A DNA stretch of 64,000 nucleotides from Clusia tigrina. Its lineage: Eukaryota; Arthropoda; Insecta; Diptera; Clusiidae. The notes under the pieces are model-generated. The model worked only from the letters and a program-made list of their open reading frames with translations. It was not told where the DNA came from and ran no database searches. Of the stretch, positions 11,615-24,007 are shown piece after piece (within the stretch, counting starts at the first letter, position 1; each line of letters opens with the position of its first letter). A program made the position numbers and the translations under genes. The stretch is from positions 13,390,807-13,454,806 of the forward strand of contig OV050032.1 in the NCBI GenBank assembly GCA_920105625.2, in the 5' to 3' direction.

Positions 11615-14011
11615 AAAGATTCTCAATCACTATTTAATCTACTGAATGTTTAACGTGATTGAGAATTGGTTTTATATTTTGAACAACCAAGATTTGGTGT
11701 GAGTGAAATATGTCAGTGGACGAATTTCCTCTTCACAAAATCTAAGCTTGCATATCTCTTAGAGAGTGAAGTGTCATTCTGAATTCCTGCAACATTTCAG
11801 CAATACGACATTTCTTTTGCATTTCCGACTGGTTTGTTGCCTTAAAAACTTCTGCCTGTGACTGCCTGTACTCCTGCAGTTCCAGTTATGAGGGCTGTGA
11901 GTGTCTCTCTGTAATCGTATTTCATATACCTGTCATGTCCTCCTTCAGGGAGGCGAATGTACTTGTATTCTAATTTAGCTGGCATATTTTCAAATGTGAC
12001 CCTCACAAAACATATTTTAGCACTTTCCCCTCAATTTTAGTGGTGAAGACCTTTTCAGCATTTGAATGTTGCGGAGGGAAGAAAGATATTAATTGCGATC
12101 ACAGCATAATGACGAGCTAGGTAAAGTGGCACTGAATAAGAGAGCCTCCAGAGAAGACCTGACACAATTTGAAGACACTGTTTGAGAATGGTCACAAAGC
12201 CGGCGTAACAGAATTTGAAGCCGCGTCTTGGACCACTGGGAACGAGACCTAATGCAAGAATCCAGGTATCATTCACATAGAAGGATATGGTAGGAACTCA
12301 GTTTGTAGGGGAAAACCGAAGGAAATGGGAAATTGTGGAGAAGCATAATACCCGTTGGGAAATCTTTGACTTCGCCTTTCATTCATTTGATATATTACAG
12401 AACTGAGCTTTCCCTGGTCTACGCAACGAAGGGCTGCTCCAATTCAAGTGCTTTTCAATATACGAGTTTGCATTCTGATTGTTTCCTCTTTATGCGACTT
12501 GGTGCTACTCTTGCAGCATGTCATTGCCGCAATTTTACTACAAAGGAGTCACACCCACGCACACACACATCCACCCACACACATTCACACCCAGCCACAC
12601 ACACTCACACCCACCCACACACATTTTCACGGCCATATCATCATTTATCATATTTAATAACGATAAAATTTTGAGTGTCATTTTAATTTTACGCCGAGCA
12701 GGACGATTGAAGCAATGGAGCTGGAATTGTTTGCCGTGGAACTCGTGCAATGCAAGCACCCTCGTTCCCTCTCCATTCGCCCACGCCCCCATTCAAACTT
12801 CAGCGAACGAACACCCGCACAAGTGCGAGAGTTCGGAAAATGATAAATGACATCTTCAGCTGGCCGCCTCGCAGCGTGCCTCCCAGCCGAGCCCAGCGCC
12901 TGTTAGCGGCACCGTGTGAGTGTGTGAGTGAGATTTGAGCATAAATACAATAATAATAAATGTATTCAGTACGTGATAATCCTGGCGCTCGCTGTGATTG
13001 ATGCTTGAATGATAAATGCAATTAGAATGATGCAAAATAAAATTTCCGATTGCGAGCATATTTGCGCTTAGATACGGGTGCGAATGAATGAATGAAACCA
13101 CTGGGCGGGGGGTGCGTGCAGCCGCTGCCTGACGGGGCACTGTCGCAGGCGTTTGGGTTGTAGTTAGTGTTGGCGTTGGCGTAAGGCGTATGTGCCTGTT
13201 TGTTGCCCTTTCACTTCATATTTGATGTGAGCTGTTCCGTTACGGCCTTTTGATGCTGGTGTTGGTGTCGCTTTTGCTGTTTGCGCCACGGTGTCTCTCA
13301 ATTCAGCGCCAGTTGATTCACTAATTTGATTGATTACAGTCGCTTTCAATGAAGTCGGCAGCCGGAATGGTTCAATCTGATCCGCCGGGCTGTTGTGTAT
13401 TGTTTCGTTGTGATTTGTTGCAGATTATTACGCTCTGCCACCGCTTCGGCAGCTGACTAGTTAAAATTGTCTGTTTACTCATAATTTCAGTTTTTGCATT
13501 TGCGCCACTCCGCATGTGTGAGGTTGGGCGTGTTAGAAATCGGTCCGGGGTTTCTAGTTCTGTACCAATAAATTTTGATTGACACATGTCATGTGCTGTT
13601 CGTTTGGTTGGCAGTAGGATTTAGTAATCACGAGTTGTTCTTATTAGCAGAGTTATCGCTCGCGGTGAGCAACTGGCTTCGAGGTGAGCTGAGTCGGTCG
13701 CATACACGGTGTCATGCGGTGTCATGCGGTGTCATTTATAATATCCTATCCCATATTCACTACTGAATTTGCCGCAATCACTCTAATTAGAAACAGAACC
13801 AGTTACAATGACAACTGGCGAGGGGTCTGAAAGGTAGCAGCACAACCACAGCTCTGTAGAGGAACCATTTCAGGGTGTGAAGTCGGCTAAGCTTGTTAAT
13901 TTATAATTATCATTCTCTTTTTGAAATATTCGGAAGCCCCGATGAAGTTTTTTCAATCGCAGCCTCGCGTTGTTTAATCCTCCACAACCATGGTTTGTAT
14001 CAGTAGCAAAC
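11615..14011. other. unique sequence with CA-rich runs, no gene recognised
   Basis: A small inverted repeat (TTCTCAATCAC at 11620 and its complement near 11656) could form a hairpin. A CCACACACA/TTCACAC run occupies 12545-12630 and makes spurious His/Thr-rich frames. The unique DNA at 12900-13700 contains ATTA/TAAT-rich patches. No exon structure is convincing. Confidence 0.45.
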
Positions 14012-14105
14012 AACTGAAGGCTTGCATAAGTAGCAACCACCTGAAGGCTTGCGAAAGTAGCAAACACCTGAAGGCTTGCATAAGTAGCAAACACCTGAAG
14101 GCAGT
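14012..14105. repeat. 27-bp tandem repeat, about 3.5 copies
   Basis: The unit is CTGAAGGCTTGCATAAGTAG plus CAAACAC, repeated from 14012 with minor changes. The unit length is a multiple of three, so one minus-strand frame stays open through it (LQVFATYAS repeated). I take this as fortuitous. Confidence 0.85.
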
Positions 14106-14545
14106 TCATCCTTTAATGCTCAATTGAACTCGTTGCAATGACTCTAAAAACGGAAAGTTCACACCTCTGTGACTCACATACCCAATGTGTACTGGCTCAA
14201 AGGAATATAAACGCAGCCTGTAAGAATAGTCATGGAAAACGGAAGTAGGCAGGCCCCAGTCGACCTTGACAAAATAATTCAAGTACCAAGGAACTCAATG
14301 CCTGGATGAGTGGGAGTGCAATGATAGACCTTTGGGCACTTGAATACTGTCGGTCTATGGAGAATCGGTCCAGCTCCAACAACGCTTGCTGGAGCGATGA
14401 TGCGTTGAGCCGCTGATGTCAGTGATGCCTGGTTTCCCATCGGGGACTAAAGCTGCAGCAGACGGTGAGATTGAGAAGCTGTACAAAACTTAATCGGGAG
14501 GAATTCACGACACACTCAAATTACTTGGAGCGGTTTCTTCAAACT

Positions 14546-14660
14546 TGAAGACACGACATTAGAAAAGACCTTCGAGTGTTCAGAGTTTAAAAGTAAGCTT
14601 AAGGAGTGACTTGGATCAATGTGTGATCTTCTCTAAGACTCCCTCTCATCAACTGACAAT
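14546..14660. repeat. dispersed 115-bp repeat, copy 1
   Basis: This segment, from CTTGAAGACACGACATTAGA to CTCCCTCTCATCAACTGAC, is about 88% identical by eye to 15846-15960. It belongs to an unnamed dispersed element. Confidence 0.8.
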
Positions 14661-14744
14661 CTCCAAAACACTTTGTACTCAAATTGATCTTTCCTACGAG
14701 TAGCTGCGCGAGTCCCTCTCATTCATTTGATTAAGTTGAAAGTT

Positions 14745-14830
14745 ATTTGCTCACGCACACACTCACGCACACACTCACGCACACACTCACGCACACACTC
14801 ACGCACACACTCCCGCACACACTCACGCAA
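14745..14830. repeat. 12-bp minisatellite (CACACACTCACG)n
   Basis: About seven copies of a 12-bp unit. In one frame it reads as repeated THSR, which is an artefact of the unit being a multiple of three. Confidence 0.9.
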
Positions 14831-15845
14831 ATGGCCATTCGTCTTTCACTGCTCCATAAATAAAGCTGGCATATTTACTCTCGCTGTACGCGAGCTTACA
14901 TTGATATACTGGCCCCGCCCCCTTGTCAGTCAGCGCATTGTGCGATATAAAGTACGCAGTCCTGCTTAATGCGTTTCCATTTGCGCCCCGACCGGCGGCA
15001 CTTAATGCGATTCCTATCTGCACCATTTCACTTGATGTCGCTGTCTGAATTATGTACCAAATCTATGCCGTCGACCTCATTCCACATCGACGTCCGAGCG
15101 CAACGCAATGCGAAAATCGCGGATAAGTATAAATTTAATAATTGCACGCAGTTGTCAGTTTAATTACAGCGGCAATTTATTAATGCCACGTTCATTATGC
15201 AGCGCGGCGACGTGCTCGCTGCGGTGGCGCTATGTCAGCATGGCATAAGTTCCAGAGAAGAATGTCTTCCGTTAAAGTGTGGCATCCACAAATAAACGAT
15301 GATTAACATGCAGCCGGAGGTGCACGATCTTCCACTCTGCAAAAGGGCATGAAGCTGGGAGCACTCCGAGAGGTATGGAAGTGCATGCGCTAGTATAGGA
15401 CACGCTGGAATTGTGTCATTATGGGAGACACTGGCAATCAAAGCAGGAATTCACAAGTCGCACCACAGCCCGTTTTCTGAATACTTAAACTCATACCCAG
15501 TCAAATAGTTACCAACTTAATAATCATATCGATGCCACTTAATGCAAGGAACACCCTTGCGTTGCCGGTGGAGGGAGTCCTTCGAAATCCTCGCTAGATT
15601 TAATGGATCAGATAACAAGCTCTGAAAAGGGCTCCGGGAAAAATGGGTTTTTTCTTATTAATCCCAGATCAAGTCTCCTGTTTACTTTTCTCCTAAAGAA
15701 TCTTCTACCCCAGTGAGATGGAAAGGAATAGAATTCTAAGGCAAATAAAGGATGATTAACAACCTGATTTCGACACAACTAAGGGGAGAAATTGAACACA
15801 AATCTGAAACTCGTAAACGATGTTGCGATTCCTGTTTAGCCAAAC
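14831..15845. other. unique sequence, no gene recognised
   Basis: Unique DNA with several TTAAT/ATTTAA patches around 15120-15190. Open frames are under 70 codons and lack motifs. Confidence 0.45.
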
Positions 15846-15960
15846 TTGAAGATACAAAATTAGAAAAGAGCTTCGAGTCTTCAGAGTTCGAAAGTAAGCT
15901 TGAGGAGTGACTTGGATCAATGTATGATCCTCTCTAAGACTCCCTCTCATTAACTGACCT
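15846..15960. repeat. dispersed 115-bp repeat, copy 2
   Basis: Second copy of the 14546-14660 sequence. Immediately to the right, 15971-16006 (CCAGACTTACGTGTGATTCG and onward) recurs at 16427-16462, so the element may extend to about 16100. A minus-strand open frame of 116 codons (16106-15756) spans this copy. No protein family recognised. Confidence 0.75.
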
Positions 15961-16106
15961 GGAGAGGTGGCCAGACTTACGTGTGATTCGTGTGTCCAGT
16001 GTGCAGCATAATCCTCACTTTCATACCTAAGCAAGACATTGGGAATATTCAGCAATTCTCCTTCCGAACCACAAATACAGGTGGACAAAATTCTGAACCA
16101 TCTCAT

Positions 16107-17013
16107 GTGATTTGAATCTGTTCAGAAGGTTTGGATCGTGGGTGATGGTTCAGGAGTGGTGCTCCATATTCAATATTTTCGTGTTCTTGGAATCTTCGCT
16201 CAAGTGTTGTGTCTGGTTATTTAGGTACCGGGAAGCATCCGCATCCGCAACTGCCAGTGCCGACTTGAATATTCATAGTTGGTGGCTTTGGTTGCCTGCA
16301 GGCAGTAAACTCCCAAAGCTGTATTTATATCGGAGAACTACTATAAGTATCCTTATACTCATTCAATACTCACATTGGTGAGGTGCCTAAAAATATGCTA
16401 AGAGTGCACTTTCCCTCCCATTTCTGCCAGACTTACGTGCGATTCGTGTGTCCAGTGCGCAGCATATTTCCAAGTAGCTCGAAAATACTCTCCCGCCACT
16501 TATCTCCGCTCCAAATTAGTTTCACTACAGAGCGGTAAACTCCCGTTTAGAAAGTCGGTCGAGAGTAAAACGTCTGTTCAATTATCAGTCGTTTTTTGCC
16601 AAGTTTGGCCTGATTTGTCCTTATATTTATCCTCTTTGATATTTGTCTGGCTTTATATTTCCTTCGATTGATATTTGCCTCCTTTAATATTTCCTCCCTT
16701 GATATTTTCCTTCCCCTGATATTTTGTTTCACCGATATTTCCCTCACTTGGTGTTTTCCTCCATTCATATTTCCAGTTCAATTTTGAGTGCAAATATAAT
16801 TCCATATATTGGGTTGTGTTGGGGGTATCCTCAACATGTATCCTCATGTTGGCCGCATCCTACGGCTACGCCAATTATGTTAGGGTGTGTCTGCCGAATA
16901 TACCTTGCCCGTTGGATAAAGTTATATTCACAACAGTTGAGCCATCTTGGAGTAGGAGAGGTGTTGACGTTTTGTGCTTCTCTTGATTATCGATTGTTGT
17001 ATAGGAGATGTAA
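16107..17013. other. unique sequence with pyrimidine-rich degenerate repeat
   Basis: At 16625-16775 a loose repeat of about 20 bp (GATATTTCCTCC type) gives a strand-biased T/C-rich stretch. No gene recognised. Confidence 0.4.
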
Positions 17014-17631
17014 ATGCACCGCGACCTTAAGATGTATTGTACCCACATCACAGGTTCAAAGTACATCTTTGCGTCCTATCCTCTGGATAAACGCGATGAC
17101 GAGTTTTGGCTTCAGAGGTTTCACATCACTGGCAGAATTTTAAAATAATCCCAAGTACTCCCTGAGAGTGTGCATGAGAGCCGAACATTGTGTCAGCACA
17201 TGCAAGAATGTCTTTTCTTCCTCCACACAGAATCTGCAGGAGCCGTCCAAGGTGACCCCCATCTTCAATTGACAGTGTTCTGTGAGTAGGCCTGTCATCA
17301 TCCTAAGATTATTCTTCGAAAGATTGATGAGTGATTCGTATCTTTTTAGGAGGTACATCCCCAGCATACTCTTTGATACCCTTAGACCCGGAATGTCAAC
17401 CCAGTACTTGTGCCTAAGGTGTACCTCATCAATCCTAAGTTGGTTGAACAGCTTGTCTTCTCCTACACCACAGAAGGATTCTGGGCCAATACCGGGTACT
17501 GCAGCCCCCTTCCTTGCAAGTTCGTCGGCAATCTCGTTGCATTCTATGCCAGTATATCCTGGAACTCCTAGAATCGCAACCTTATTGCGTAAGCCAAGAG
17601 TGCTTCTCTTACATGATTGCAATATGCTCAC
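17014..17631 (-). mobile_element. LINE-D copy 1: RNase H end, Cys-His knuckle, C-terminus
   Basis: On the minus strand an uninterrupted frame of 163 codons (17631-17140) encodes the end of a LINE polyprotein. It starts with VPGYTGIECNEIADELARKG, the last RNase H motifs (P-G-x-x-G and N-E-x-A-D). A linker follows, then LSKNNLRMMTGLLTEHCQLK and the knuckle CRFCVEEEKTFLHVLTQC (C-x2-C-x8-H-x4-C). It ends at LREYLGLF and stop. About 125 bp of 3' UTR follow down to 17014. The same sequence is at 61135-61500. The frame is open over the whole preserved part, so this is a fairly young, 5'-truncated copy. Upstream (17632-17830) the minus-strand frame stays open but no RNase H core is visible. Confidence 0.9.
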
Positions 17632-18089
17632 TGAGTATGAATGTGTTCCTGAGCTCTGAAGTTGTTGTTCGCGTTTTCCTGGATGCCATCACGACTGCCA
17701 CATCCGTCAGAGTTCCAATAACAGCTGGAATGCCGCCAAGTATGCGAATATGTACTCTTACTAGCATGTTCGTGTAATACTGGGGTATGTTTTCACAATT
17801 GGAAGATATTACCACCCTCATCATCATGCCTCACTCAGTCAACTGCTTGGAATGCATCTGAAAATACTGATGACTGGTTGCGAGTGGGAGCGGCATTTGC
17901 GACACATTTTACCAACACTCAACTTACATGTGATCAACACAAACAACCAGGAAGCTGATATGACAACAGTGACGGCAGCAGTAATAGCGGCAAGAGGCAA
18001 ATTTCCATCAAGAACTTTTGAGAGATTTTCATTTCCAGGGAGATTGCTGGCATTATTTGCGACAAGCACAATGATGCCGGCAAGTTTGT

Positions 18090-18140
18090 GTATGTGTGTA
18101 TGTGTGTGTGTGTATGTGTGTGTGTGTGTGTGTGTGTGTC
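18090..18140. repeat. (TG)n microsatellite
   Basis: Interrupted TG dinucleotide run of about 50 bp. Confidence 0.95.
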
Positions 18141-18524
18141 TGTGGTTAGCGGTCACGCGCTGGCTTCGCTAGGAATGGCAACGTTGCGTATTGGCAACTG
18201 CAACCGCAAAGCCAAAAGCGTGCTGCGAATACAGGCACGAAGCCGTAACACTGAAATACGCTCACGGCGGCGATGAGCAAAATTTACAACGTGCCAGCCA
18301 AGTCAACACAGTAAGCAGCTTACTCGGCAGCTCGGTGCATGTGCATCAGGGACAGCACCACCAATGTAAGCCAGCAGCCAGCAGCCAGCAGTCAGCTGTG
18401 GGGACAACGAGAGCACGAATCCTGATGCGAGGGCATTTATTTCATTTAATTGCGATTTGCAGCTTTAAAAATTATTGAATACCAGGAAGACAATTGATAA
18501 CAAGGATATTTGGGAAAGCACATA

Positions 18525-18527
<3 letters not shown>

Positions 18528-18556
<29 letters not shown>
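18528..18556. repeat. (AC)n microsatellite
   Basis: Pure AC run of about 28 bp. Confidence 0.95.
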
Positions 18557-18558
<2 letters not shown>

Positions 18559-19351
18559 TCACTATATTCGCAGACACCTTTGCATATGCACACAGCATTT
18601 GAGCAAGCAGCTGCGAAGCTGGGAATTTATCAAATCCCGACATGGCCTTGGCTTTGGCTTGGGTTGCCATACGGCAAATTGCAATTACGCTTCGCTCAAC
18701 AGCGCACATTTTACTCCTAAGATTGAGGAAGAATGCTGCGCATTCCCTTTCGATACTCGCATCTATTGACGTATTTTGCGACGAGCTGAGCACTTTTTCA
18801 ATGTGCCACGCCATTTGCCACACAGCTCAGTGCTGCTGCCGCAATCTCCTGGCATAAGCATTCGTTCCAAAGGGCCGCCCACAATAGGGAAGCCCCAAAT
18901 GGAGTGGCATTATTCTCTGGTGATGAATGCAATTTGTAAGCTCTCACTCGCTGAAAGGAGTGCAGCGTGCGCGGTGTGTCGGTGTGACGGCGAAGGAAAG
19001 GTAAAATAAATTGCAGCTGGAGGAGGACTGCGTCATTGGAACGGAAGTGCCAACCGCAGTTTTCAGAAGCACTCCATAGAATTGAACATTTTCTACACTC
19101 AAACATACACACACACATGGGCACACAGATCGCCTCGGCATGCGTTAATCCGGAGCTGCGCTTTCAATTTATCGATACCATAGCATTTTCAGCATATTCT
19201 CTCTACTTTCCTCACCAAAACAGAGACACCAGGAGAGAGTCAGATAGACGATTGAATGCTGAGGACAAACAACGCAGTGAGAACGCATTGTGTCACTCCT
19301 TTCCTTTGCAAGTGGAGAGTACTCGGTCATACAAATAGTAGGCGGCAAATG

Positions 19352-19595
19352 CAGATCATTTGCCAGCTGCTGTGGGCACAGATCGCAAATGAGGCTCTGA
19401 CCAAGTATCTCTTCAAGAGAGAATGGATAAGTCCCCTGTGATTAAGGTGCTGCGAAATAATCCCTGGCCTGGACAGATCATTTGCCAGCTGCTGTGGGCA
19501 CAGATCGCAAATGAGGCTCTGACCAAGTTCCTCTTCAAGAGAGAATTGTAAGTCCCCTGTGATTAAGGTGCTGCGAAATAATCCCCGCCCTGGAC
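19352..19595. repeat. 122-bp tandem duplication
   Basis: Copies 19352-19473 and 19474-19595 begin with CAGATCATTTGCCAGCTGCT and end with GAAATAATCCC plus a CCTGGAC motif. They differ at only a handful of positions. The duplication ends exactly where the LINE-C fragment begins. Confidence 0.9.
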
Positions 19596-19817
19596 ACTGC
19601 TGCCTAATATATCACCTAAATAAGATTGTCGGAAAGGTCTGTCTGCAGATTCTGTGGACACAACTCTGAAACATCAGAACACATTTTATGTGAGTGTTCA
19701 GCGATCGAAAGTAAAAGCCAAACACTTTTGGGGGAGTTCTTCACAGATCCTTCCACAATTTGGAAACTTCAACCTTCTAAAGTGCTTCAATTCATAAAAA
19801 ACCCAAGATTAGAGTGA
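19596..19817 (+). mobile_element. LINE-C C-terminal fragment with intact Cys-His knuckle
   Basis: After YHLNK and a one-base frame break, the frame from 19626 to 19817 reads LSERSVCRFCGHNSETSEH then ILCECSAIES. This is a C-x2-C-x8-H-x4-C knuckle followed by a C-terminus ending LQFIKNPRLE and stop. The layout (GLS...CRFC...EHILCEC...FI) is typical of the last domain of RNase H-bearing insect LINE ORF2s. It is a 5'-truncated single copy in this window and differs in sequence from LINE-A, B, D and G. Confidence 0.85.
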
Positions 19818-20949
19818 AACTTTGGGGTTAGTACAAAGGGTCCTTATGGGCCGGGGTGCGTGCGTGTCAGTTTGTGGGAATGTGGGGCACTTTACGGAGG
19901 ACTCCTTCAGCTGAACAACACCTGACTAGATGATCGGCGCAGCGTCTCTGTGATGCATTCGTCTTCGCATCGCAAAACTTCAGCGGATTATTCTATTTGC
20001 TTCATTAAGCCCGTGACCTGCCGGAGCACATTCAAAGGGTTTGCCCAGCTCACTCCAATGTCCTTCTACGCTAATTTCTATTTGCATGTTCGATGGCGTC
20101 GTTCGCGTTTCAAAGCAGGCGAAAAGAATTACATTTCAAAACAGAATTCATAAATCACGAAAATGCGAAACAACTTCCTGCAAATCTTTTTGCAGTCGCC
20201 TTTTGCCATGAGACCCGTCCGAGTCGCGCCAAAAAGCTCGAGTAATAATAAACTTTGAGCAGCAATAAATCAGCGAAGAATTGCTGAAGCGTCTTCCTGT
20301 TGCTTTGTGGTTATTTGTGTTCTTTGCTGCGCGCTTCTTGCTCCTCTCTTCTGCAAGCAAATTTTTTAATGGCACATTGTCCAAAACTCTATGAAACTCA
20401 TAAAGTCTCATTCTTTGCTCTGCTTTGCTTTTGGTTCTGGTTCTGGGGGAAGTCGCTCGTTGGCGCACAATCCCGGAACGGAGAGGCGCGGTTACAGTTA
20501 CCACTGTAATCAGTTTCCTTTCTAGCAAAACGCACACAAAGTGCCACAAAATATTCCCCTTGCTTCAACTTTTAATTCCAATCAAGCTTTGTGCACTTGC
20601 AGTGCTGCGGGACGAGGCTCCACACAACGGAGCGAAGCTGCTTTTCCGCCAGCTGACCGGCATTTATGCAGAGCTGTATAAATATCAATCGCTTTCATAT
20701 TCTCTTCGACTCTTTGAGCCGTGCAGTGAGAGCCAAGGCTCTAGGCGAGTACCTCTGGAGGGCGACGGACAATTAAGGAGTGACCGGAAAAGAAAGTGTC
20801 CCTTTGGAGTATGTACGCATTAGGCGAAAGCATTAATTGAACGGACAGAAACTTGACTATGGTGATGCGATTGTCTTCAAGGAGTTCTTCGAACCAGAGA
20901 ATACAGAGAAAAGAAAGTATTTTTCGCTGCCAGCGTCCGTAGCGGACAC
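19818..20949. other. unique sequence, no gene recognised
   Basis: No supported gene. Overlapping open frames of up to 133 codons on both strands (20148-20823) lack motifs. An AT-poor patch at 20420-20510 is only low-complexity TTCTGG sequence. Confidence 0.45.
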
Positions 20950-21058
20950 ACCACGATTTTGAGTGGATTCACCAAGATTTGAAGTAGATTTACCACGATT
21001 CTGAGTGAATTCACCACGATTTTGAGTGGATTCACCACGATTTTGAGTGGATTCATGT
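20950..21058. repeat. 21-bp minisatellite, about five copies
   Basis: The unit is TTGAGTGGATTCACCACGATT. The 21-bp length keeps a minus-strand frame open (repeated STQNRGE), with no other sign of coding. Confidence 0.9.
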
Positions 21059-21319
21059 ACAACGTCCGTCTGCTTTATTTCGCTGCTTTGCCGTTTGACG
21101 TTTAAGTTTCTTTTTTCTGTATTCTCTGCTTTGAACATTCTTGTTGCAGTCCGTACCAGCGCGTCTCCTCCGTTCTTAACGACTGATCTCGCTGCAGTAT
21201 TGTGAAAAGGTCCTTAAATATTGTTTACACGGTCATATACCCACGGGAACCGCCAATGAATTGTGAAAAGTACCTGACAGCGATCCAACTCTCTACTTCC
21301 GTTCGCATAATATCTGGAA

Positions 21320-22350
21320 AACTTGGTTGGGTATATGAGAGAGCGTGAGAGAAAAGTGTTAAGAGAGATCGAACAAGAGACAATGAGAAAGCGACAGTGT
21401 TAAAATAGTAGTACTAAAGAGAGTGCGAAAAAAGGAAAGAGAGACTAAGAGAAATTGGGAAAGAGCGAGAGGAAAAGAGGAAAGACGAAAAAACTATTTG
21501 GAAAATAAGAAAGATACCGAGAGAGAAGAAAGGAAGAATGAGAGGTAGAGAATGACTGGGAAACAGAAAGAGAAAACGTGAGAAAAACAGAGGTAGTGAA
21601 AGAGAATGAGTAAGTAAAGAATGAGTAAGTAAAAATTCAATGAGAAAGAGTTAGCACAAGAAAGAGAAAAAATTGAGAGAAATTGAGAGAGAGTGGGTGA
21701 GAAAGGGATAGAGAGAGAAAGAGAAATAGACTTAGAAAAAAAAAGTTTGACAAAGAGATCGATTGTGGGAAAAAAGACAGACGCACAAGAAGAGAGGGAG
21801 AAAGAAAAAGGCTGATAAATTTGAAGGGGAGTGATTAAGAAAGGGGTGGAGGCTGAAGAATTCAGAGCCACCGAGGAGAAAGAGAGTGTGATTAGGATAA
21901 GGGCAATAGAGGGAAAACAAGAGTGACAAAGGAAGAGAGGGAGAGGCAAAGGAATAAGGCAAAATATAGTAAGAGTGAAAAAGTGAGAGTGCGATAGAGA
22001 GACAAAGTGACAAAAAGACAGAGAGTGATAAAGAAATGGGTAGAGGGTGAGGAATACAGAAACACCGAGGAGAAAGAGAGTGTAATTAGGATAAGGGCAA
22101 TAGAGGGAAAACAGGAGTGACAAAGGAAGAGAGGGAGAGACAAAGGAATAAGGCAAAATATAGTAAGAGTGAAAAAGTGAGAGTGCGATAGAGAGACTGA
22201 GTGCGAAAAAGACAGTACTAAACAATGAGAAATAAACAATGAATAATAAACAATGAAAAAAAACAATGAGAAAGAAAGAGTCAGCAATATAGAATGGGAG
22301 AAAAAGAGTGGGTGATAAAGATAGGGTACAATAAAGAAAAGTGAGTGAGA
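21320..22350. repeat. 1-kb polypurine tract with a 194-bp direct repeat
   Basis: The plus strand is overwhelmingly A and G (GAGAGAAAGAG type). Inside, a segment starting CCGAGGAGAAAGAGAGTG at 21871 recurs at 22065, giving a 194-bp direct repeat that extends for about 150 bp with few differences. The antisense strand yields Leu/Ser/Phe-rich frames of up to 243 codons, which are composition artefacts. Confidence 0.9.
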
Positions 22351-23886
22351 GGGGCAGAGAATTCGGCGCTCGTGGGATCTACCTGCAGTAGCATGCAGAC
22401 GTGCTTCCATATCAAACACCACACAAAATTGCCGTGCATTTTTCATAGACGAAGCGTCCCACTAATCCAGGATCTTCAGTGTTTCGTTGCAAATTTAATT
22501 TGCATTTAATCCTTGTTGTTTTTGTTGGAGTCCACCGCAACACAATCCACTGCAGACGCAAGCACTGACCAGGATTGTAAACAAGCGGGTGTGCTTTTGG
22601 CATGTGTATAAATCTCGCGCGTTTTTTCCACTTGCATTTAGTGGTGAATTCATTTGAGTGTGTGTGAGCATGTGGGGATTTTTTATCGTTATTCCTCTTT
22701 GTGGCGGAGTTTCTATTCACTTTCAGATTTATTAAGTTAAGAGCGCAATTCGCAGTCGTAATTATTGTGAAAGGTGCGAAATCGTAAGAATTACCGCAGC
22801 AGCAGTGAAGGAAAATGCGCTACGGCCATTAAGAAATACTTCTTTTCATGTACGGACAATTAAAGTCCAAGGAGGGACAGGCATTTCAAGGCAGGACAGG
22901 TGTCTCCAGGCTACCTAGTTTATTCTGTACACAGTTTATTTCCATGTCCTACGTTCCCTTTCATCAAATCCAGTAAATTTTTACTTTACTATAAACCGTT
23001 TCCTCTTTAAAAGCCTCACGCATTTCTAATCCATGCCTTCATAACTCATCCAAGAGGCACATCAGAGTGCATTCGCTCCTTTTCAAACCGAGTGACACGT
23101 CCAAGCCAGCGTTCCATTTGCGCCGCAATCGGGCATTCTCGTACTTCGAAGATGTCCAGCGCTTTGGCGTGAGAGCATGCTTCCTTCAATTTGATGCGGA
23201 GTCAGGCAGTCTTGGCAAATTAATTGACTGACGCCGAAGCAGTGCCTGAATGTGTGGAGCCACCACACAGGCAGCGCACTGACAAAATGTTCAGCCATAA
23301 ATCGTTGTCATATTTTGCAGCGAAGGACTACGCAACGCTGCAATGGAAGCGACTGACTTATTCAGTCTATGCAGACCGATAACGTGGCACAGTGACGGGA
23401 TTGGCGAACCTGGATGCACAAAAAAATTCCACCGATTTGACACAACTGAAGACTGTTTGAAGACTGAACCAAGGAATCAAATTTTGAAAAGGAATGCTTG
23501 GCGATAGGTGATTCATCCTCTCATTTGCTTGCATTCCAAGTATGGCCGGTGACTCCACATAATAAGAAAGGAGACCCTGTGGAGTATGTACACTTCATGG
23601 ATTCATGTGGGGCCACTGATCCCTCATTTGATTGATGGGCATGAAGATTGATGTTGGCCAAACAAAGGAACAACCAAACTGTTTCCCTTTAATTGGTCGT
23701 ACCTGGAACTTCGTTCTCTATATATTTATTATAACACTGTTATAGCAGTCTTAATTTTTAATTTATTTACAATACTCGTCTAATCGTGATGCCGCTCCGA
23801 CTTTCGTCTATTTTCTAGACTTCTAGTACTTCCAAACACGATGTACCAAGTTGCTTAAAGGCGCGTTATTTGATTAGCGTTGGACA
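22351..23886. other. unique sequence, no gene recognised
   Basis: No exon set, RNA gene or element recognised. Open frames are under 105 codons. Confidence 0.45.
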
Positions 23887-23966
23887 GAGCCAGTTGTGAG
23901 AGCCAGTTGTGAGAGCCAGTTGTGAGAGCCAGTTGTGAGAGCCAGTTGTGAGAGCCAGTTGTGAGA
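23887..23966. repeat. 13-bp tandem repeat, six copies
   Basis: Unit GAGCCAGTTGTGA repeated head to tail with almost no variation. It ends about 40 bp before a LINE-A fragment. Confidence 0.95.
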
Positions 23967-24007
23967 CGCATTCCACCGTGCGTTTCTGCAAAATTTGTGG
24001 CGGGTAA

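Larger units (their letters stand above)
17632..19351. other. unique sequence with two dinucleotide microsatellites
   Basis: (TG)n lies at about 18090-18140 and (AC)n at about 18528-18556. Open frames of up to 125 codons cross these runs on both strands and are low-complexity. Short CAGCCAGCAG repeats occur near 18372. No gene recognised. Confidence 0.45.

Noticed and set aside
14727..14969. Ser/Arg-rich (THSR)n protein
   Set aside because: Translation of a 12-bp CACACACTCACG minisatellite.
21494..22446. Long minus-strand Leu/Ser/Phe-rich frames (up to 243 codons) that look like membrane proteins
   Set aside because: They are translations of the polypyrimidine strand of a GA-rich tract, with overlapping frames all open for the same reason.
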